Assembly: GCA_004026145.2 (NCBI GenBank)
Contig: CP034990.1
Location: 862,699-926,698 of the forward strand
Direction: 5' to 3'
DNA from: Takifugu bimaculatus
Lineage: Eukaryota; Chordata; Actinopteri; Tetraodontiformes; Tetraodontidae
Length of the DNA: 64,000 nucleotides
A program made the position numbers and the translations under genes. Shown here piece after piece: positions 49,561 through 60,068 of this stretch (position 1 is the first letter of the stretch; each line of letters starts with the position of its first letter). Below the pieces are notes generated by a model. That model had not been told where the DNA came from and ran no database searches. It worked only from the letters and a program-made list of their open reading frames with translations.

Positions 49561-50676
49561 TCAGAAAGAACAAGAAAACGCACGAGCTGCTTTAGGGGAA
49601 AACGTTTTGTCAAAGCGTCCTGACCGCACTTCTGAAAGTTGCATTACCTCAGTGGGATCCGTCTGCTTCTTCTCTTGGCAACTATTTCTGATTAGGTACA
49701 CTGTGAGACCCATACAGATGAAGATGAGGAGGAGTATGGCTATAACCTGGGGTGTGGGGAGATCACAGACACACACTGTGTATTTTTAAACAATGAAATA
49801 TCTCATTTCTCCTTGATCATGTAAAAAAACGGTTTAACTCACCTGAGACATAACAATCCACTCTTGTGAGCAGAGCATCAGCTCTTGTGTGGTGAAATTT
49901 CCTTCACTAATTGGCTCACACCACTTCTGTGGAGCTGCCTTGTCAACGAGTACAAATCTACCCTCCCAGTCTGTCTTAGCACAGGCGAAGTACTGGCCGT
50001 CGAAGAACAACAAGATCAGCCACACGATAGCAGGCACGAAAGTGGACACAGTCTTCTTCAACCACTCATCACGTTTGACTTTTTGAGTAAATTTGGACTT
50101 GCCACAGCTGCATACTTGCTTGATCAACTTCAAGGTGGACTCATCACAGCTGCATCCTTTAGTGATCAACTTCAAGGTGGACTCATCACAGCTGCATCCT
50201 TTAGTGATCAACTTCAAGGTGGACTTATCACAGCTGCATCCTTTAGTGATCAACTTCAAGGTGGACTTATCACAGCTGCATCTTCCAGTGATCGACTTCA
50301 AAATGAACTCATCACATTTGCCTTCTTGAGTGTTCAACGTAAATTGGGACTTGTCACAGCTGCATTTTTGATTGATCAACTTCAAGGTCATCTCATCACA
50401 GCTGCATCTTTTATCGTCCAACTTAAAAAAGAACTCATCACATTTGCATCCTTGAGCGATAAACTTTAAGATTAACTCTTTATGTCTGCGTCCTTGAATG
50501 ATCAACATCAAGATGAAGGCCATGATGGCGGGAACGATGAAGAATGCTGATGAAAACAGTCCGTTCCATTTAGGATTGCAAGGACACTCAAACTCCAGCT
50601 CCACCAGCTTCTCTAGTCCCATGACGATAAACCCAAAAGCCACATTTGACACAAGGAGGACTGTTGCTAATTTCAT
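49561..50676 (-). CDS. CALHM-family channel-like protein with nine Cys-rich 14-residue repeats
   Basis: Two exons (50676-49843 and 49746-49561, phase 0) give 339 residues. CALHM proteins form large-pore, voltage- or calcium-gated channels. Family marks: TM1 (about 4-20); EFECPC before TM2, as in FNCPC of CALHM1; TM2 (40-62); TM3 with PAIVWLILLFFDGQYFACA, matching P-x-V-W...DG...C-A of CALHM1; later cysteines at 232, 253 and 269 for loop disulfides; and TM4 at the start of exon 2. The odd part is residues 77-202 between TM2 and TM3 (cytosolic in CALHMs): nine perfect-register repeats of the type CSCDKSTLKLITKG. The N-terminus lacks the roughly 20 residues that precede TM1 in CALHM1; an in-frame TGA two codons upstream fixes the start. 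It is placed among UGT genes. Channel function is inference. Confidence 0.8.
50122..50294. repeat. 42-bp coding minisatellite in the CALHM-like gene
   Basis: Four nearly identical 42-base copies encode residues of the type CSCD(K/E)STLKLITKG. Neighbouring copies are more diverged, so the array grew recently in its centre. Being a multiple of three, copy-number changes keep the frame. Confidence 0.9.
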
Positions 50677-50696
50677 TTTTCAGCCTGGTAAGCCAT
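50673..50696 (-). promoter_or_regulatory. Upstream ORF overlapping the CALHM-like start
   Basis: A seven-codon reading (MAYQAEK) ends with a TGA that overlaps the main ATG as ATGA, the same geometry as at chrnb4. It acts only if present in the transcript. Confidence 0.3.
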
Positions 50697-51329
50697 TGTT
50701 TTTTAGGTTCCATAATAGAATATATGACTAGTTTTTCTCACCTCAAATATGCTCCCGATTCTCCCACTTCTACTTATTCTCTTCTGATTGGAAATCAACA
50801 AGAGCTCAGCTTATAATGGAGTATCTGAGAAAAGGGAAGTGTCATATAAAGTGTAAAGGGTAACAGGAGAAAACAGAGTAGGGAAGTTTAATGGAAATTA
50901 ACATAAGATAATACAGACTTTTATTGCTTTTTAACAGTGTAATTTAATGGATCATGGTAATGGTGAATCATGTAGCAGATACCGCTGTGTAGCTGGTTTA
51001 CTGCCATCAGCTTCCCTATGAAGAAGGCTTCGCATCAATATTTGCAGTAGAGTCATGTCGGTTGGGTTATGCAACCGTAACCGTAACTACCGGTACTCAC
51101 TGAGGCTCAGCAGGAAAAGGCAGGGAGAGCTCTTGGCAAAGACGAGTGTGTTATTTACTGGGAGGGGCTCCATGTGCTGTGAACACATGAGAGCAGTCAA
51201 ACAAAAGCAGAGAAGCATGCAGGAAGTTAAATCCCTGCAACCCTGTTTCAACCGCTTCTCTTTATTGCTCCACTTTTTGGCAGTCTTTTCTGGAATCCGC
51301 TCTCGATTTTGCTTTTTTTAAATTTCTGG
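50697..51329. other. Divergent upstream region of the CALHM-like gene and UGT 3
   Basis: I see no coding exon. The segment should contain promoters for both flanking genes; no clear TATA box or untranslated exon could be fixed. Confidence 0.45.
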
Positions 51330-52922
51330 ATGGAAGATTTCATCATGTTTTTGCTCTTTGCAACCGTCATCTGCCTTCCCACTTCCATGATTCCAGAGGT
51401 TCTCGGTGGTAATGTTTTGGTTTTTCCACACGAAGGAAGCCACTGGGTGAACATGAGGGTCCTGATTGAGGAGCTGCACTCCAGAGGACACAATGTGACG
51501 GTGGTCCGGGCTGCAGACAGCTGGTACATCAGCCAAACGTCCCCACATTACAAGAGCATCACACTCGATGTCGCCGTCGGGGCAAACGACACATTTTTCC
51601 ATCACTTTGTTACTGAAGTTGTCAAGATCAAACGTCACCAAGGCAACGCTTGGTCCCGTTTTGGATTAGACAGCGAGTTAAAAAACAACTTCTATGAATT
51701 GCACAGGAAAATATGTGAAGCGATTGTGCACATGTTTGAGAATGAAGACTTGATGGAATCCTTCCAAGATTCCAAGTTTGACATAGTTCTGACAGATCCT
51801 GCCAACGGAGGAGGGGTCCTTCTGGCTCACCGCCTCGGGTTGCCGTTGGTGTTCAACGCTCGGTGGACCGTCCACGGCGAGGCCCACTTTGCTGTCGCAC
51901 CCTCTCCCCTCTCCTACGTCCCACTTCCACCTTCAGAATTATCTGACAAGATGAATTTCATTGAGAGGGTCAAGAACTTGCTTTTTTACATCATGAGGAT
52001 GCATCTCTATAAGCAGGTTGTGGGGCCACATTATTCTGCGGTGGTCAGCCGTTACTTTGACCAAGACACGGACTACTTCTCCCTGTTTCAAGCTGCTGAT
52101 CTCTGGCTGATGAGAGTGGACTTTGTGTTTGAGTATCCCCGTCCCACCATGCCTAATGTCGTCTATATGGGAGGGTTCCAGTGTAAACCTGCCAAGCCTT
52201 TACCTGAACACCTGGAAGAGTTTGTGCAGAGTTCAGGAGAACACGGAGTCATCATCATGTCTCTGGGGACTTTAATTGCTGAGCTTCCTCAGGATCTGGC
52301 TGATAAGGTCGCTGCAGCTTTTGCTAAATTGCCTCAGAAGGTCATCTGGAGATACAAGGGTGCCAAACCAGCAACTCTGGGCAACAACACTTTACTGGTG
52401 GACTGGATGCCTCAGAATGATCTCTTAGGACATCCGGCTATAAAACTCTTTATTAGTCACGGAGGAACAAACGGAATATATGAAGCGATTTATCACGGGG
52501 TCCCAATTGTAGGAATACCCTTGGTGTTTGATCAGGCTGACAATCTCTCCAGACTGAGGGCAAAAGGCGTCACCAAGCTTTTAGATATTTCTGAATTAGA
52601 CAGTGACATTTTTCAGAAGGCCATAGAGGAAGTGCTGAATGAGCCTCTGTACGCACTTAACATGCAGAGGCTCTCCAGACTGCACAGAGACGCGCCGATG
52701 AAGCCGCTGGACAGCGCCCTCTTCTGGATAGAGTTTGTCATGAGACACAAAGGTGCAGCTCACCTGAGGACTGAGTCCTACAGGCTGCCCTGGTATTCCT
52801 ATCACTCTGTAGACGTCCTCTTATTTTTAATAGCAGTTGTTTTTCTGGTTTTGCTGGGTTTTGTTGTGCTTGTCTGGTCTTGCTTCAGGCCGTGTGTGAA
52901 AAGAAAAGAGAAATCTGACTAA
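51330..52922 (+). CDS. UDP-glucuronosyltransferase, intronless (UGT 3 of cluster)
   Basis: Same enzymatic role as its neighbours. The first ATG of the open frame is 51330 (MEDFIMFLLFATVICLP, 530 residues); ATG 51345 is an equally good signal-peptide start. Segments seen: HEGSHWVN (His38), LTDPANGGG, WMPQNDLLGHPAIKL, then SHGGTNGIYEAIYHGVPIVG, FDQADN, a C-terminal membrane helix and the tail KRKEKSD. The N-terminal half and the last part of the signature differ from the other copies. The block from LWLMRVDFVFEYPRP to VQSSGEHG is nearly identical, and LIAELPQDLAD with WRYKGAKP is shared only with UGT 4. Confidence 0.94.
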   Translation: MEDFIMFLLFATVICLPTSMIPEVLGGNVLVFPHEGSHWVNMRVLIEELHSRGHNVTVVRAADSWYISQTSPHYKSITLDVAVGANDTFFHHFVTEVVKIKRHQGNAWSRFGLDSELKNNFYELHRKICEAIVHMFENEDLMESFQDSKFDIVLTDPANGGGVLLAHRLGLPLVFNARWTVHGEAHFAVAPSPLSYVPLPPSELSDKMNFIERVKNLLFYIMRMHLYKQVVGPHYSAVVSRYFDQDTDYFSLFQAADLWLMRVDFVFEYPRPTMPNVVYMGGFQCKPAKPLPEHLEEFVQSSGEHGVIIMSLGTLIAELPQDLADKVAAAFAKLPQKVIWRYKGAKPATLGNNTLLVDWMPQNDLLGHPAIKLFISHGGTNGIYEAIYHGVPIVGIPLVFDQADNLSRLRAKGVTKLLDISELDSDIFQKAIEEVLNEPLYALNMQRLSRLHRDAPMKPLDSALFWIEFVMRHKGAAHLRTESYRLPWYSYHSVDVLLFLIAVVFLVLLGFVVLVWSCFRPCVKRKEKSD

Positions 52923-54132
52923 GATACTAAGATACCCAAGATACTGTCGGTCTTTCCTTTTTTCATATTTGCCAATGCCGCATGGAGACCGACATCATGG
53001 ACATGTTTACCTTCACTTTATGGACATGTTTACCTTCTGTGCTCTGTTGTGCAACTTCAGGACTGAAGTCCATCAGTTCCGTTCCTGTAGCGCGGGGGTA
53101 CATTCATTTGTTTTTATTGCATAAACTCATTTAAAAACATGAACTATTAAAAAGGGAAACAACAGGTGGCATTCGGAAAAGCAAGTCTTGTTTTCCTTCC
53201 CAACAGATAGGGTTAAAGTTTAATATACCATCATAAAACAGCTGAAAATGAAACATGCTTGGTTTCTTTTTTGAATTTGGAAACTTTGACCTGCATCGAC
53301 AACATTTGAATGATAGTGAGATTCCTGTCAGTTGCTGGATGTGGACTCGAGTCCCAGATGCAGAACAGACAGAATTTTTAACAGCAAGAAAAGGAAGGAA
53401 ACATCCAGGTCCATATTCCAGAAACTGAGACCCTGGGAACACTGGGAATGTTATTAGCACGTGTCTCACTAGCAGGGTCAAACCATAGCTGTGTGAAACT
53501 GCTGGTTAAATCAGATGGAGAGAATAAGAGCACAGATTAGAAACATGAGGGACAGGGACAAGTCAGGGAGAAGGTGGGTTTCAGCAAGGCGGAAAGACAG
53601 CCACGGAATTACACGATCTGGCCTCCATCCTGATTCCAATATTTATTACAAATCAGGACTTAAAACAAACTCTGAATTCAAATGTTAAAACAACAAATGA
53701 TTATTGCATTTTCCAGTGTTAAGTCAACATGTGAAGGTATTTAAGGGTCCTGACAATTCACCTCGTGTGTTCCACATGAATTTGTGCATTCTTATCGCTG
53801 CTCAGTGACGCCATATCTCAGTGCCAAAGTTCTTTTCTGCTCGGAAGGTTGACAGTGAAAAATCTTCTTTGTTCTCCAGCCACAGAACAGACTAAGAGGC
53901 AACACAAAGGTAAAAACTGCTATTTTAAAGTCATATTTCCAAAGATTTAAAAAAGAAATAATTGTGTTTTCAGGGTATGACGAAAAGCTTTAAATTTTAT
54001 GGCTTTTTATTGTTTTAGTAATGCAAGTGTGATTAGAGGAGGCATTACTTTATCACACACAGCTTATGGACAGTCAATAATCATCTCAATCATGTTTGTC
54101 TTTGTTAGATCTCTTCTAGAGGCAGGGTAAAA
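52923..54132. other. UGT 3 to UGT 4 intergenic region
   Basis: No coding exon is seen. About 53405-53755 is a block that recurs in direct orientation at about 60743-61075. About 53745-54132 is the UGT 4 upstream region, which recurs before the partial UGT at the window end (about 63310-63715). A splice-acceptor-like tttgttag just before the start suggests an untranslated first exon upstream. Confidence 0.55.
53405..53755. repeat. Dispersed block, copy A
   Basis: About 340 bases recur nearly unchanged and in the same orientation at 60743-61075, for example around CATAGCTGTGTGAAACTGCT and GAGGGACAGGGACAAGTCA. The source is unknown. Confidence 0.85.
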
Positions 54133-55707
54133 ATGCAGGGCCTCTGGTTGTGGATGGCTCTATGCTTCCTCTGCCCGACCGTGGTCCACGGTGGGAAAGT
54201 TCTTGTTTTTCCGATTGACGGGAGCCACTGGGTGAACATGAAATACATTATCGAGGCCCTTCATTCCAGGGGCCATCAGGTCTCAGTCGTGCGGCCATCG
54301 GACAGCTGGTACATCGAAGAAAAGTCTCCGTTCTACAATTCAATCACGCTTGATAGCCCTTCAGAATTTGACGAAAGCTTCATAACGACCTTCATAGCCA
54401 GGCTGTTGGAGATCCAGAGGGAAGGGAAGTCTTTCTGGACACGTTACAAACTGGAAATTGAACAGGCAGAAATGACCCGGGAGATGTATGAAAAAACATC
54501 TGAGTTTGTTGAAATGCTCTTGGAGAACAAAGATCTAATGCAGTCAATAAAAAACACCAACTATGACCTTGTCTTCACAGACCCTGTTGCACCAGTTGGC
54601 GCTATACTTGCCAACTATTTAAAGTTGCCTCTGGTTTTCAGTGCCAGGGGGACGAGTCATGGTGAAGGTCATTTTGATATCGCACCTTCTCCTATTTCTT
54701 ACATTCCACTCACAGGAACACAGCTGTCAGATCAGATGAGCTTTTTTGAGAGACTCCAGAATGTGCTTATGTTTGGGTTCTTGCAATATCAAATCCGCTG
54801 GTTTGTCACACCAAGCTTTGAAGGTTTAATTAAAAAGTATTTCGGTCCAGGCACCGACTACATCTCCCTGTTTCAAGCTGCTGACCTGTGGCTGATGAGA
54901 GTGGACTTTGTGTATGAGTATCCCCGTCCCACCATGCCTAATGTCGTCTATATTGGAGGGTTCCAGTGTAAACCCGCCAAGCCTTTACCTGAACACCTGG
55001 AAGAGTTTGTGCAGAGTTCAGGAGAACACGGAGTCATCGTCATGTCTCTGGGGACTTTAATTGCTGAGCTTCCTCAGGATCTGGCTGATCAGATCGCTGC
55101 AGCTTTTGCTAAAATGCCTCAGAAGGTCATCTGGAGATACAAGGGTGCCAAACCAGCAACTCTGGGCAACAACACTTTACTGGTGGACTGGATGCCTCAG
55201 AATGATCTCTTAGGACATCCCAAAACAAAGCTGTTTGTGGCTCATGGAGGAACAAACGGAGTTCAGGAAGCTCTCTATCACGGAGTTCCCATCATTGGAC
55301 TTCCTCTGATTTTTGATCAACCTGATAATGTGCATAGACTTGAAGTGAGGGGTGCAGGGAAGGTCCTGGATTTTTTTACTATGACTGAAGAGATCTTCTT
55401 TCAAGGTATTCAGGAAGTTTTGAATGATCCCTCCTATAGGATGAACATGCAGAGGCTCTCCAGACTGCACAGAGACGCGCCGATGAAGCCGATGGACAGC
55501 GCCCTCTTCTGGATAGAGTTTGTCATGAGACACAAAGGTGCAGCTCACCTGAGGACTGAGTCCTACAGGCTGCCCTGGTATTCCTATCACTCTGTAGACG
55601 TGATGCTCTTCTTAGCTGGAATCACGCTGCTCATTTTCATGACCTTTGCTGCTCTAGCACGATGCTTGTGTTCTAGATGTGTGAGAGCAAAAAGTAAGCG
55701 TGATTAA
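54133..55707 (+). CDS. UDP-glucuronosyltransferase, intronless (UGT 4 of cluster)
   Basis: Complete 524-residue UGT from ATG 54133 (MQGLWLWMALCFLCPTVVHG signal peptide). Segments: DGSHWVN (His32), FTDPVAPVG, WMPQNDLLGHPKTKL, VAHGGTNGVQEALYHGVP, FDQPDN, a membrane helix (VMLFLAGITLLIFMTFAAL) and the tail RAKSKRD. The tail matches UGT 2, the LIAELPQDLAD/WRYKGAKP part matches UGT 3, and the N-terminus is nearly identical to the partial gene at 63716. The last third of the gene is also copied, inverted, at 62752-63102. Confidence 0.95.
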   Translation: MQGLWLWMALCFLCPTVVHGGKVLVFPIDGSHWVNMKYIIEALHSRGHQVSVVRPSDSWYIEEKSPFYNSITLDSPSEFDESFITTFIARLLEIQREGKSFWTRYKLEIEQAEMTREMYEKTSEFVEMLLENKDLMQSIKNTNYDLVFTDPVAPVGAILANYLKLPLVFSARGTSHGEGHFDIAPSPISYIPLTGTQLSDQMSFFERLQNVLMFGFLQYQIRWFVTPSFEGLIKKYFGPGTDYISLFQAADLWLMRVDFVYEYPRPTMPNVVYIGGFQCKPAKPLPEHLEEFVQSSGEHGVIVMSLGTLIAELPQDLADQIAAAFAKMPQKVIWRYKGAKPATLGNNTLLVDWMPQNDLLGHPKTKLFVAHGGTNGVQEALYHGVPIIGLPLIFDQPDNVHRLEVRGAGKVLDFFTMTEEIFFQGIQEVLNDPSYRMNMQRLSRLHRDAPMKPMDSALFWIEFVMRHKGAAHLRTESYRLPWYSYHSVDVMLFLAGITLLIFMTFAALARCLCSRCVRAKSKRD

Positions 55708-57329
55708 AAAAAGACATTCATTCAGAATTGATTCTATCAGAACTTAGAACTCAAACTTGAAAAATTATTATCTACCAGCAAATTTCACATATTGTGTGAT
55801 TAATGGTGTATTAAAATAAAAATATTATAAAACTGTTGGTCTTGTTCAGGTAACCTGGAAGAGAATATTGCTTGATGACCGCACATTTATTTATCTAACC
55901 AAATGGCCGCTGATATTATTTATGAATAACAAGATTACAAGAATATTTTTTAAAACAGGGATAATAAAATAATCAGGATGAGTAATCATGATGATAAATG
56001 TCACCCAGTCAAATCATTTCTATGGTATTTTAGGTACCAAAAGGGAAAAACAAGATTTTGTCAAGAACAGATTTTTAAACAATTTCAGCGTTCCGCAGGA
56101 TCTGCTAGAATAATCAGAATCTAAAATGTATGTGTGTAAACAAGAGCGAATTAGAGAGAACAAAAGAGAGCTGTAAATCAGTGCATAAAGACAACTTCCT
56201 CAGTCATCATTGAGTCATTGAGACACTTTCTGAGGGCTTTATTCCAATCAATACTTTTATTAAAGAACAAAAAGCCCCACAATTTGTTACAGAATATATA
56301 TCTACAACCTGTTGATCTTGATGATGAATCATTAATCTGGCTTGATCTGAATTACTGTTTCTCAGCAGGGTAGTATCTGAAGCCTGAATGTGTTTACTTG
56401 ACTGTATAAATAGGAGCTATCGATGTAAGCACTTCGGAGTTCTTCACCAACAGGACCACGAAACCTCCCCCGGGTGAACTGCAGTGTCCGATAGATACCT
56501 GACTGTTCTCTCCAATAGACATATGATAACCAAGTCGGTGTCTACGAAGATTCCTTTCTCATCAGCACCTCTCGACCACCACCAGAAGAAATTCACCACA
56601 AAGCTGGCGTCAAGAACAGGATCGGTTGTGGCTGTCTTCTTCTCCATCTGCTTCCTCGGACCAACTCCCGCTCCAAGCCGGCAAGTAAAGTGAAGATTTT
56701 TTCACATATTGGGGTTCTGGTTAGTTCAATTAAGGTTTTGGGGGAGTAATTTAGACACACTGTAAAGATAATTAGTTTGGGTGTACATTTTTGTGTCGAT
56801 GTTTTAGAATACTTCTTCTAAATCTTTCAATTTGACCTTTTTTTTGTTTTGTGAAAGACTGAAGTAGTGGCTCTGGAGGAGAGACAGGCCATGAGATTTA
56901 TTGCACTGCTCATTTCAGCTAAAAAGGACAGCTGATTCTGAATTTATCTTTTTCGGTCTGTACACTGTGTTATGTACAGGATTGGCAACTGAGCGTGCTG
57001 GCACAAGGAACGTGTTGGTGTTATGGCCAGGAAATGATGTTATAGTTTTAATAGCCGCGGTGTTGGATCACAATACCTCACATGTGTCACTGCTAATCTG
57101 TTCTTTGAATGAAGACTTCAAGAAGAAAAATACCAATTTCAAAATGTATTGAGGAAATAGAAACAATTCAAGATCCAAATATTACAGAGCTCCGGGCCAG
57201 TTCATAACCCTACAATAACAAAGTCAAATACCAGGGCATGAAGTCTGACAACCTAACTATCCCTTGACCCAGTCTTTTATAGAAACCCATATGTAAATTA
57301 TTGATGCTAATTCAGTCCAATCCAGTCCT
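55381..57329 (+). repeat. Left arm of ~1.95-kb inverted duplication
   Basis: The arm starts inside UGT 4 at codon ATG (MTEEIFF) and runs past the gene to near CCAATCCAGTCC. It pairs with 61150-63102 in reverse orientation, with small differences throughout. The two arms are separated by about 3.8 kb. Confidence 0.9.
56385..56697 (+). repeat. TATA-containing dispersed element, copy 1
   Basis: The element begins near TGTTTACTTGACTGTATAAA, so it carries a TATA-like box. GAGCTATCGATGTAAGCACT follows, then a stretch with no clear long frame. A shorter copy lies at 60521-60745 and an inverted full copy at about 61799-62103. The layout (TATA box, possible start site, donor-like GGCAAGTAAAG at the end) resembles a promoter or LTR piece; its origin is not established. 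Confidence 0.5.
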
Positions 57330-57435
57330 TCTTCTTGGATGACCTCATCTTCTTCCCGTTACATTGAATGCTGACACAGTCCTTGTTTTCCGTTGTTTCC
57401 CAAATGGCGAGGTGAAAGTTCAGCTTCTTGCAGAG

Positions 57436-57610
57436 GAACATATCAACACCAGTAAACTATGCTGTCAAGTTTTACGCTGGGGGTTTAACACTTCCCGTCT
57501 GACTGTCTCCTGCTGATTACAACTATCTAAACAACAATCATGTCAAGGAAGGGTCAACTGACTGCTTTACTCTTGCTAAAGATTATACTATCCCTTACTT
57601 CTAAACTAAC
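57436..57610 (+). repeat. Direct duplication, copy 1
   Basis: About 175 bases, from CATATCAACACCAGTAAACT to the run CTTACTTCTAAACTAACT, repeated at 57823-58010 with few changes. Confidence 0.85.
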
Positions 57611-57822
57611 TGTAACAGAAACTGACAGGTATGGTATGGACCCAAGTGCAGTACAAAATAGGCAATGAACTGATGATCAGTTAATAGGTTTATTAACTGC
57701 AATCTGGCACACCAAAAACAGTTCGAAGGCAGGACAGTGGACTTGGTCGAGGCAGGCAAAAGTTCAGTAACCGGGAGGCAGGCAGAATCAGGCAAACAGT
57801 CCAGAGGGAGTCTTTTATAGAA

Positions 57823-58010
57823 ACACATATCAACACCAGTAAACTATGCTGTCAAGTTTTACGCTGGGGGTTTAACACTTCCCGTCTGACTGTCTCCTGC
57901 TGATTACAACTATCTAAACAACAATCATGTCAAGGAAGGATCAACTGACTGCTTATCTTTACTCTTGCTAAAGATTATACTATCCCTTACTTCTAAACTA
58001 ACTATAACAG
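57823..58010 (+). repeat. Direct duplication, copy 2
   Basis: Second copy of 57436-57610, with a small insertion (CTTTA) near its middle. The 210 bases between the copies look like an inserted teleost repeat with poly-purine and GGCAGGCAG runs. Confidence 0.85.
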
Positions 58011-58560
58011 AAAACAGAAATGTATAGAAAAAAGCAAACACAATTCTCTTCAGGACAGTTGTCCCAAAGTCCTGTGTGTCCTCTTGTGTGGCTGGAAATC
58101 TGGGGTTATAGGTTATTATAGGTGTCCTCTCTGACGTGGCAAAAACTGTGATTTCTGACAGCGGTACCGGACATGTCATAATAGGCTAAATCTGCATATG
58201 CAGGTAGTGTGTGTGCGTTTGTGATTTGATTTTGAGCTCTGTTAGTGTGTTTGTTTAACCCCCCACGTTGCCGTCACTCTCTCTGTCTCTCTCTGTCCTT
58301 GTAAGAGTGATCTTATGGGGGACCTTCTCATAGTTTGTTGTTAAAAAGAAATGGAAAAAGGGAGGGGGCAGAAAGACTTTTGTAATTAATTGAAACTCTA
58401 AAAAAGAAAGAAGAAAATCACTTTTGTACCTCAGATAGAACGTTTGAGAGTTTATCTGAAGCTTAAAGAGGACCTCAGGGTTGTCCTGGTCGTGAAAAAA
58501 CATCAGATAAGTCTGTGTGGAGATAAAGAAAACTGGTTGTGATCCAGCAGGACCGCACGG

Positions 58561-58561
<1 letters not shown>

Positions 58562-58628
<67 letters not shown>
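58562..58628. repeat. (CA)n microsatellite
   Basis: About 32 uninterrupted CA units. Confidence 0.97.
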
Positions 58629-58630
<2 letters not shown>

Positions 58631-59493
58631 ATAAAGAAAAGCCTAGAAATATAGAAGTTTCTTCTTGCAGGTTTACTTGTCTATGTGTGGAGAACTTTAT
58701 TTCAATTGATTATGAAAAATTATTTTCAGATTATGAGGAGGACATTTCTGATAAGATCCAGTATAATCGGTTGAGATATATTCTTATGTTATCTTTTGCA
58801 TTAATGGTGTCTATGTTTCCATTTCTTTCGTTGTAGTACTGGTGACAAGGGGGAAATGGTTACATCATTTACTTATTTGTGTTACTCATGCTTTGATATG
58901 TTTGTATTGTATACCTTTTTAATGAAACCAATGTTTTGTTTGCAAAGATAGTGGCATCTCTCTTATCTGTTTCCAGGACAGTAGTTGGGGATCTACACTG
59001 GGGTGACAACTATGTTCGAATTGTTGTGAAATATCGCAAATTGCATTTTATGTAATTGCTATTTTGATAAAAGTAGAGTAGTTTCGTAGGTAATACGAGA
59101 AGGATTAAAATGTGGGAAAGTGGAGTGTGGGAACGGATCTGTATGTGAGCGAGTTAGTAAGGAGGAATAAACAATAATGTGTGATATCTGCTTAGGTTAG
59201 GGTTCTCAGGCCTGTGCACCTGTGCGTAGGCTGGGAACCGCTCCAATATAGTCAAAACATGAACAATGTGACTCGGCGAGCATAAACTTTCCCCCACCTG
59301 TGTGAGAAATGTATCTGCTGCAGTCTATGTAACTAAGATACACCTCCCGCTGTGTAATCATGCCTATTTTAATAAAAGAGACAACCCTGGGGTGGAGGAG
59401 GAGAGTCTCTGGGACAGCGTGGTGTAGTGGATTTTCCCCTAAGCTAAAACACTCAAACTTATGTTTTCATTAAGTCAAATATACCTATGCCAG

Positions 59494-60068
59494 TGCCAAT
59501 GAATTGAAGTGCGGGGATACCACAACAAAGTCGAATGATGAGTCAGGGTCAGCTGGTTCACGATCCAAACAATGGTTTATTGTCGATCCACAATTCACCA
59601 TGCATGAGAAGTAGCCCAGGCTAAGTCTGAATACTGACAAGAATTGTCCTTCTTTTATACTATTTGGAGCCTGGGGCTACCCCGCCCCGGGCTCCTCCTT
59701 CTGATTAGCTATTTTTACTCATTTTCCACCGTTAGGTACCTTTTTCCCTACTTATCAGAAGTCAGGTGTACCTTACATGGTTTTTTTTAAAACAAACTCA
59801 ACAGACCATCCCCAGACCATGCCTTGGCTACTCCCATACTTTCCATTAACCCTCTAACAACTTCCCCGGACTTTCCATCTTAAAGCATACATTTAAGCAG
59901 TGACACGTATACATATAGCAGGTGCTCGAACAGTGACAGTGGCTAGTACGTTTTGTCTGCATAATCATTAACTGCGAAGGTCTAAATATAACTCAAAGGT
60001 TAAACATTACATTCACACATTTTGCCTCTAACGCCTTATGCCCGTTACCTTTCTTCACTACAGTGGCA
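59494..60068 (-). mobile_element. LTR-like or terminal-inverted-repeat element, solo
   Basis: The ends are imperfect inverted repeats: TGCCAATGAATTGAAG at the left matches the reverse complement of the right end at 13 of 16 bases. On the minus strand the inside has a TATA box (TATAAAAG at 59659-59652) and, about 75 bases on, an AATAAA (59581-59576), the order expected of U3-R in an LTR. No primer-binding site, polypurine tract or clear target duplication is seen, so it could also be a non-autonomous DNA transposon. Confidence 0.35.

Larger units (their letters stand above)
57330..59493. other. Spacer of the inverted duplication, first part
   Basis: No coding gene is recognised. It holds a direct duplication (57436-57610 and 57823-58010) around a repeat-like insert with AGGCAGGCAAAAGTTCAGTA, a long CA tract (58562-58627), and AT-rich sequence. 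Near 59300-59420 an ATAAAAGAGACAACCC motif has a retroelement-like look. Confidence 0.4.

Noticed and set aside
49885..50469. Long plus-strand open frame across the CALHM-like gene
   Set aside because: It is the complement of the 42-bp coding repeats and of the conserved CALHM exon; the minus-strand protein has membrane segments and family motifs.
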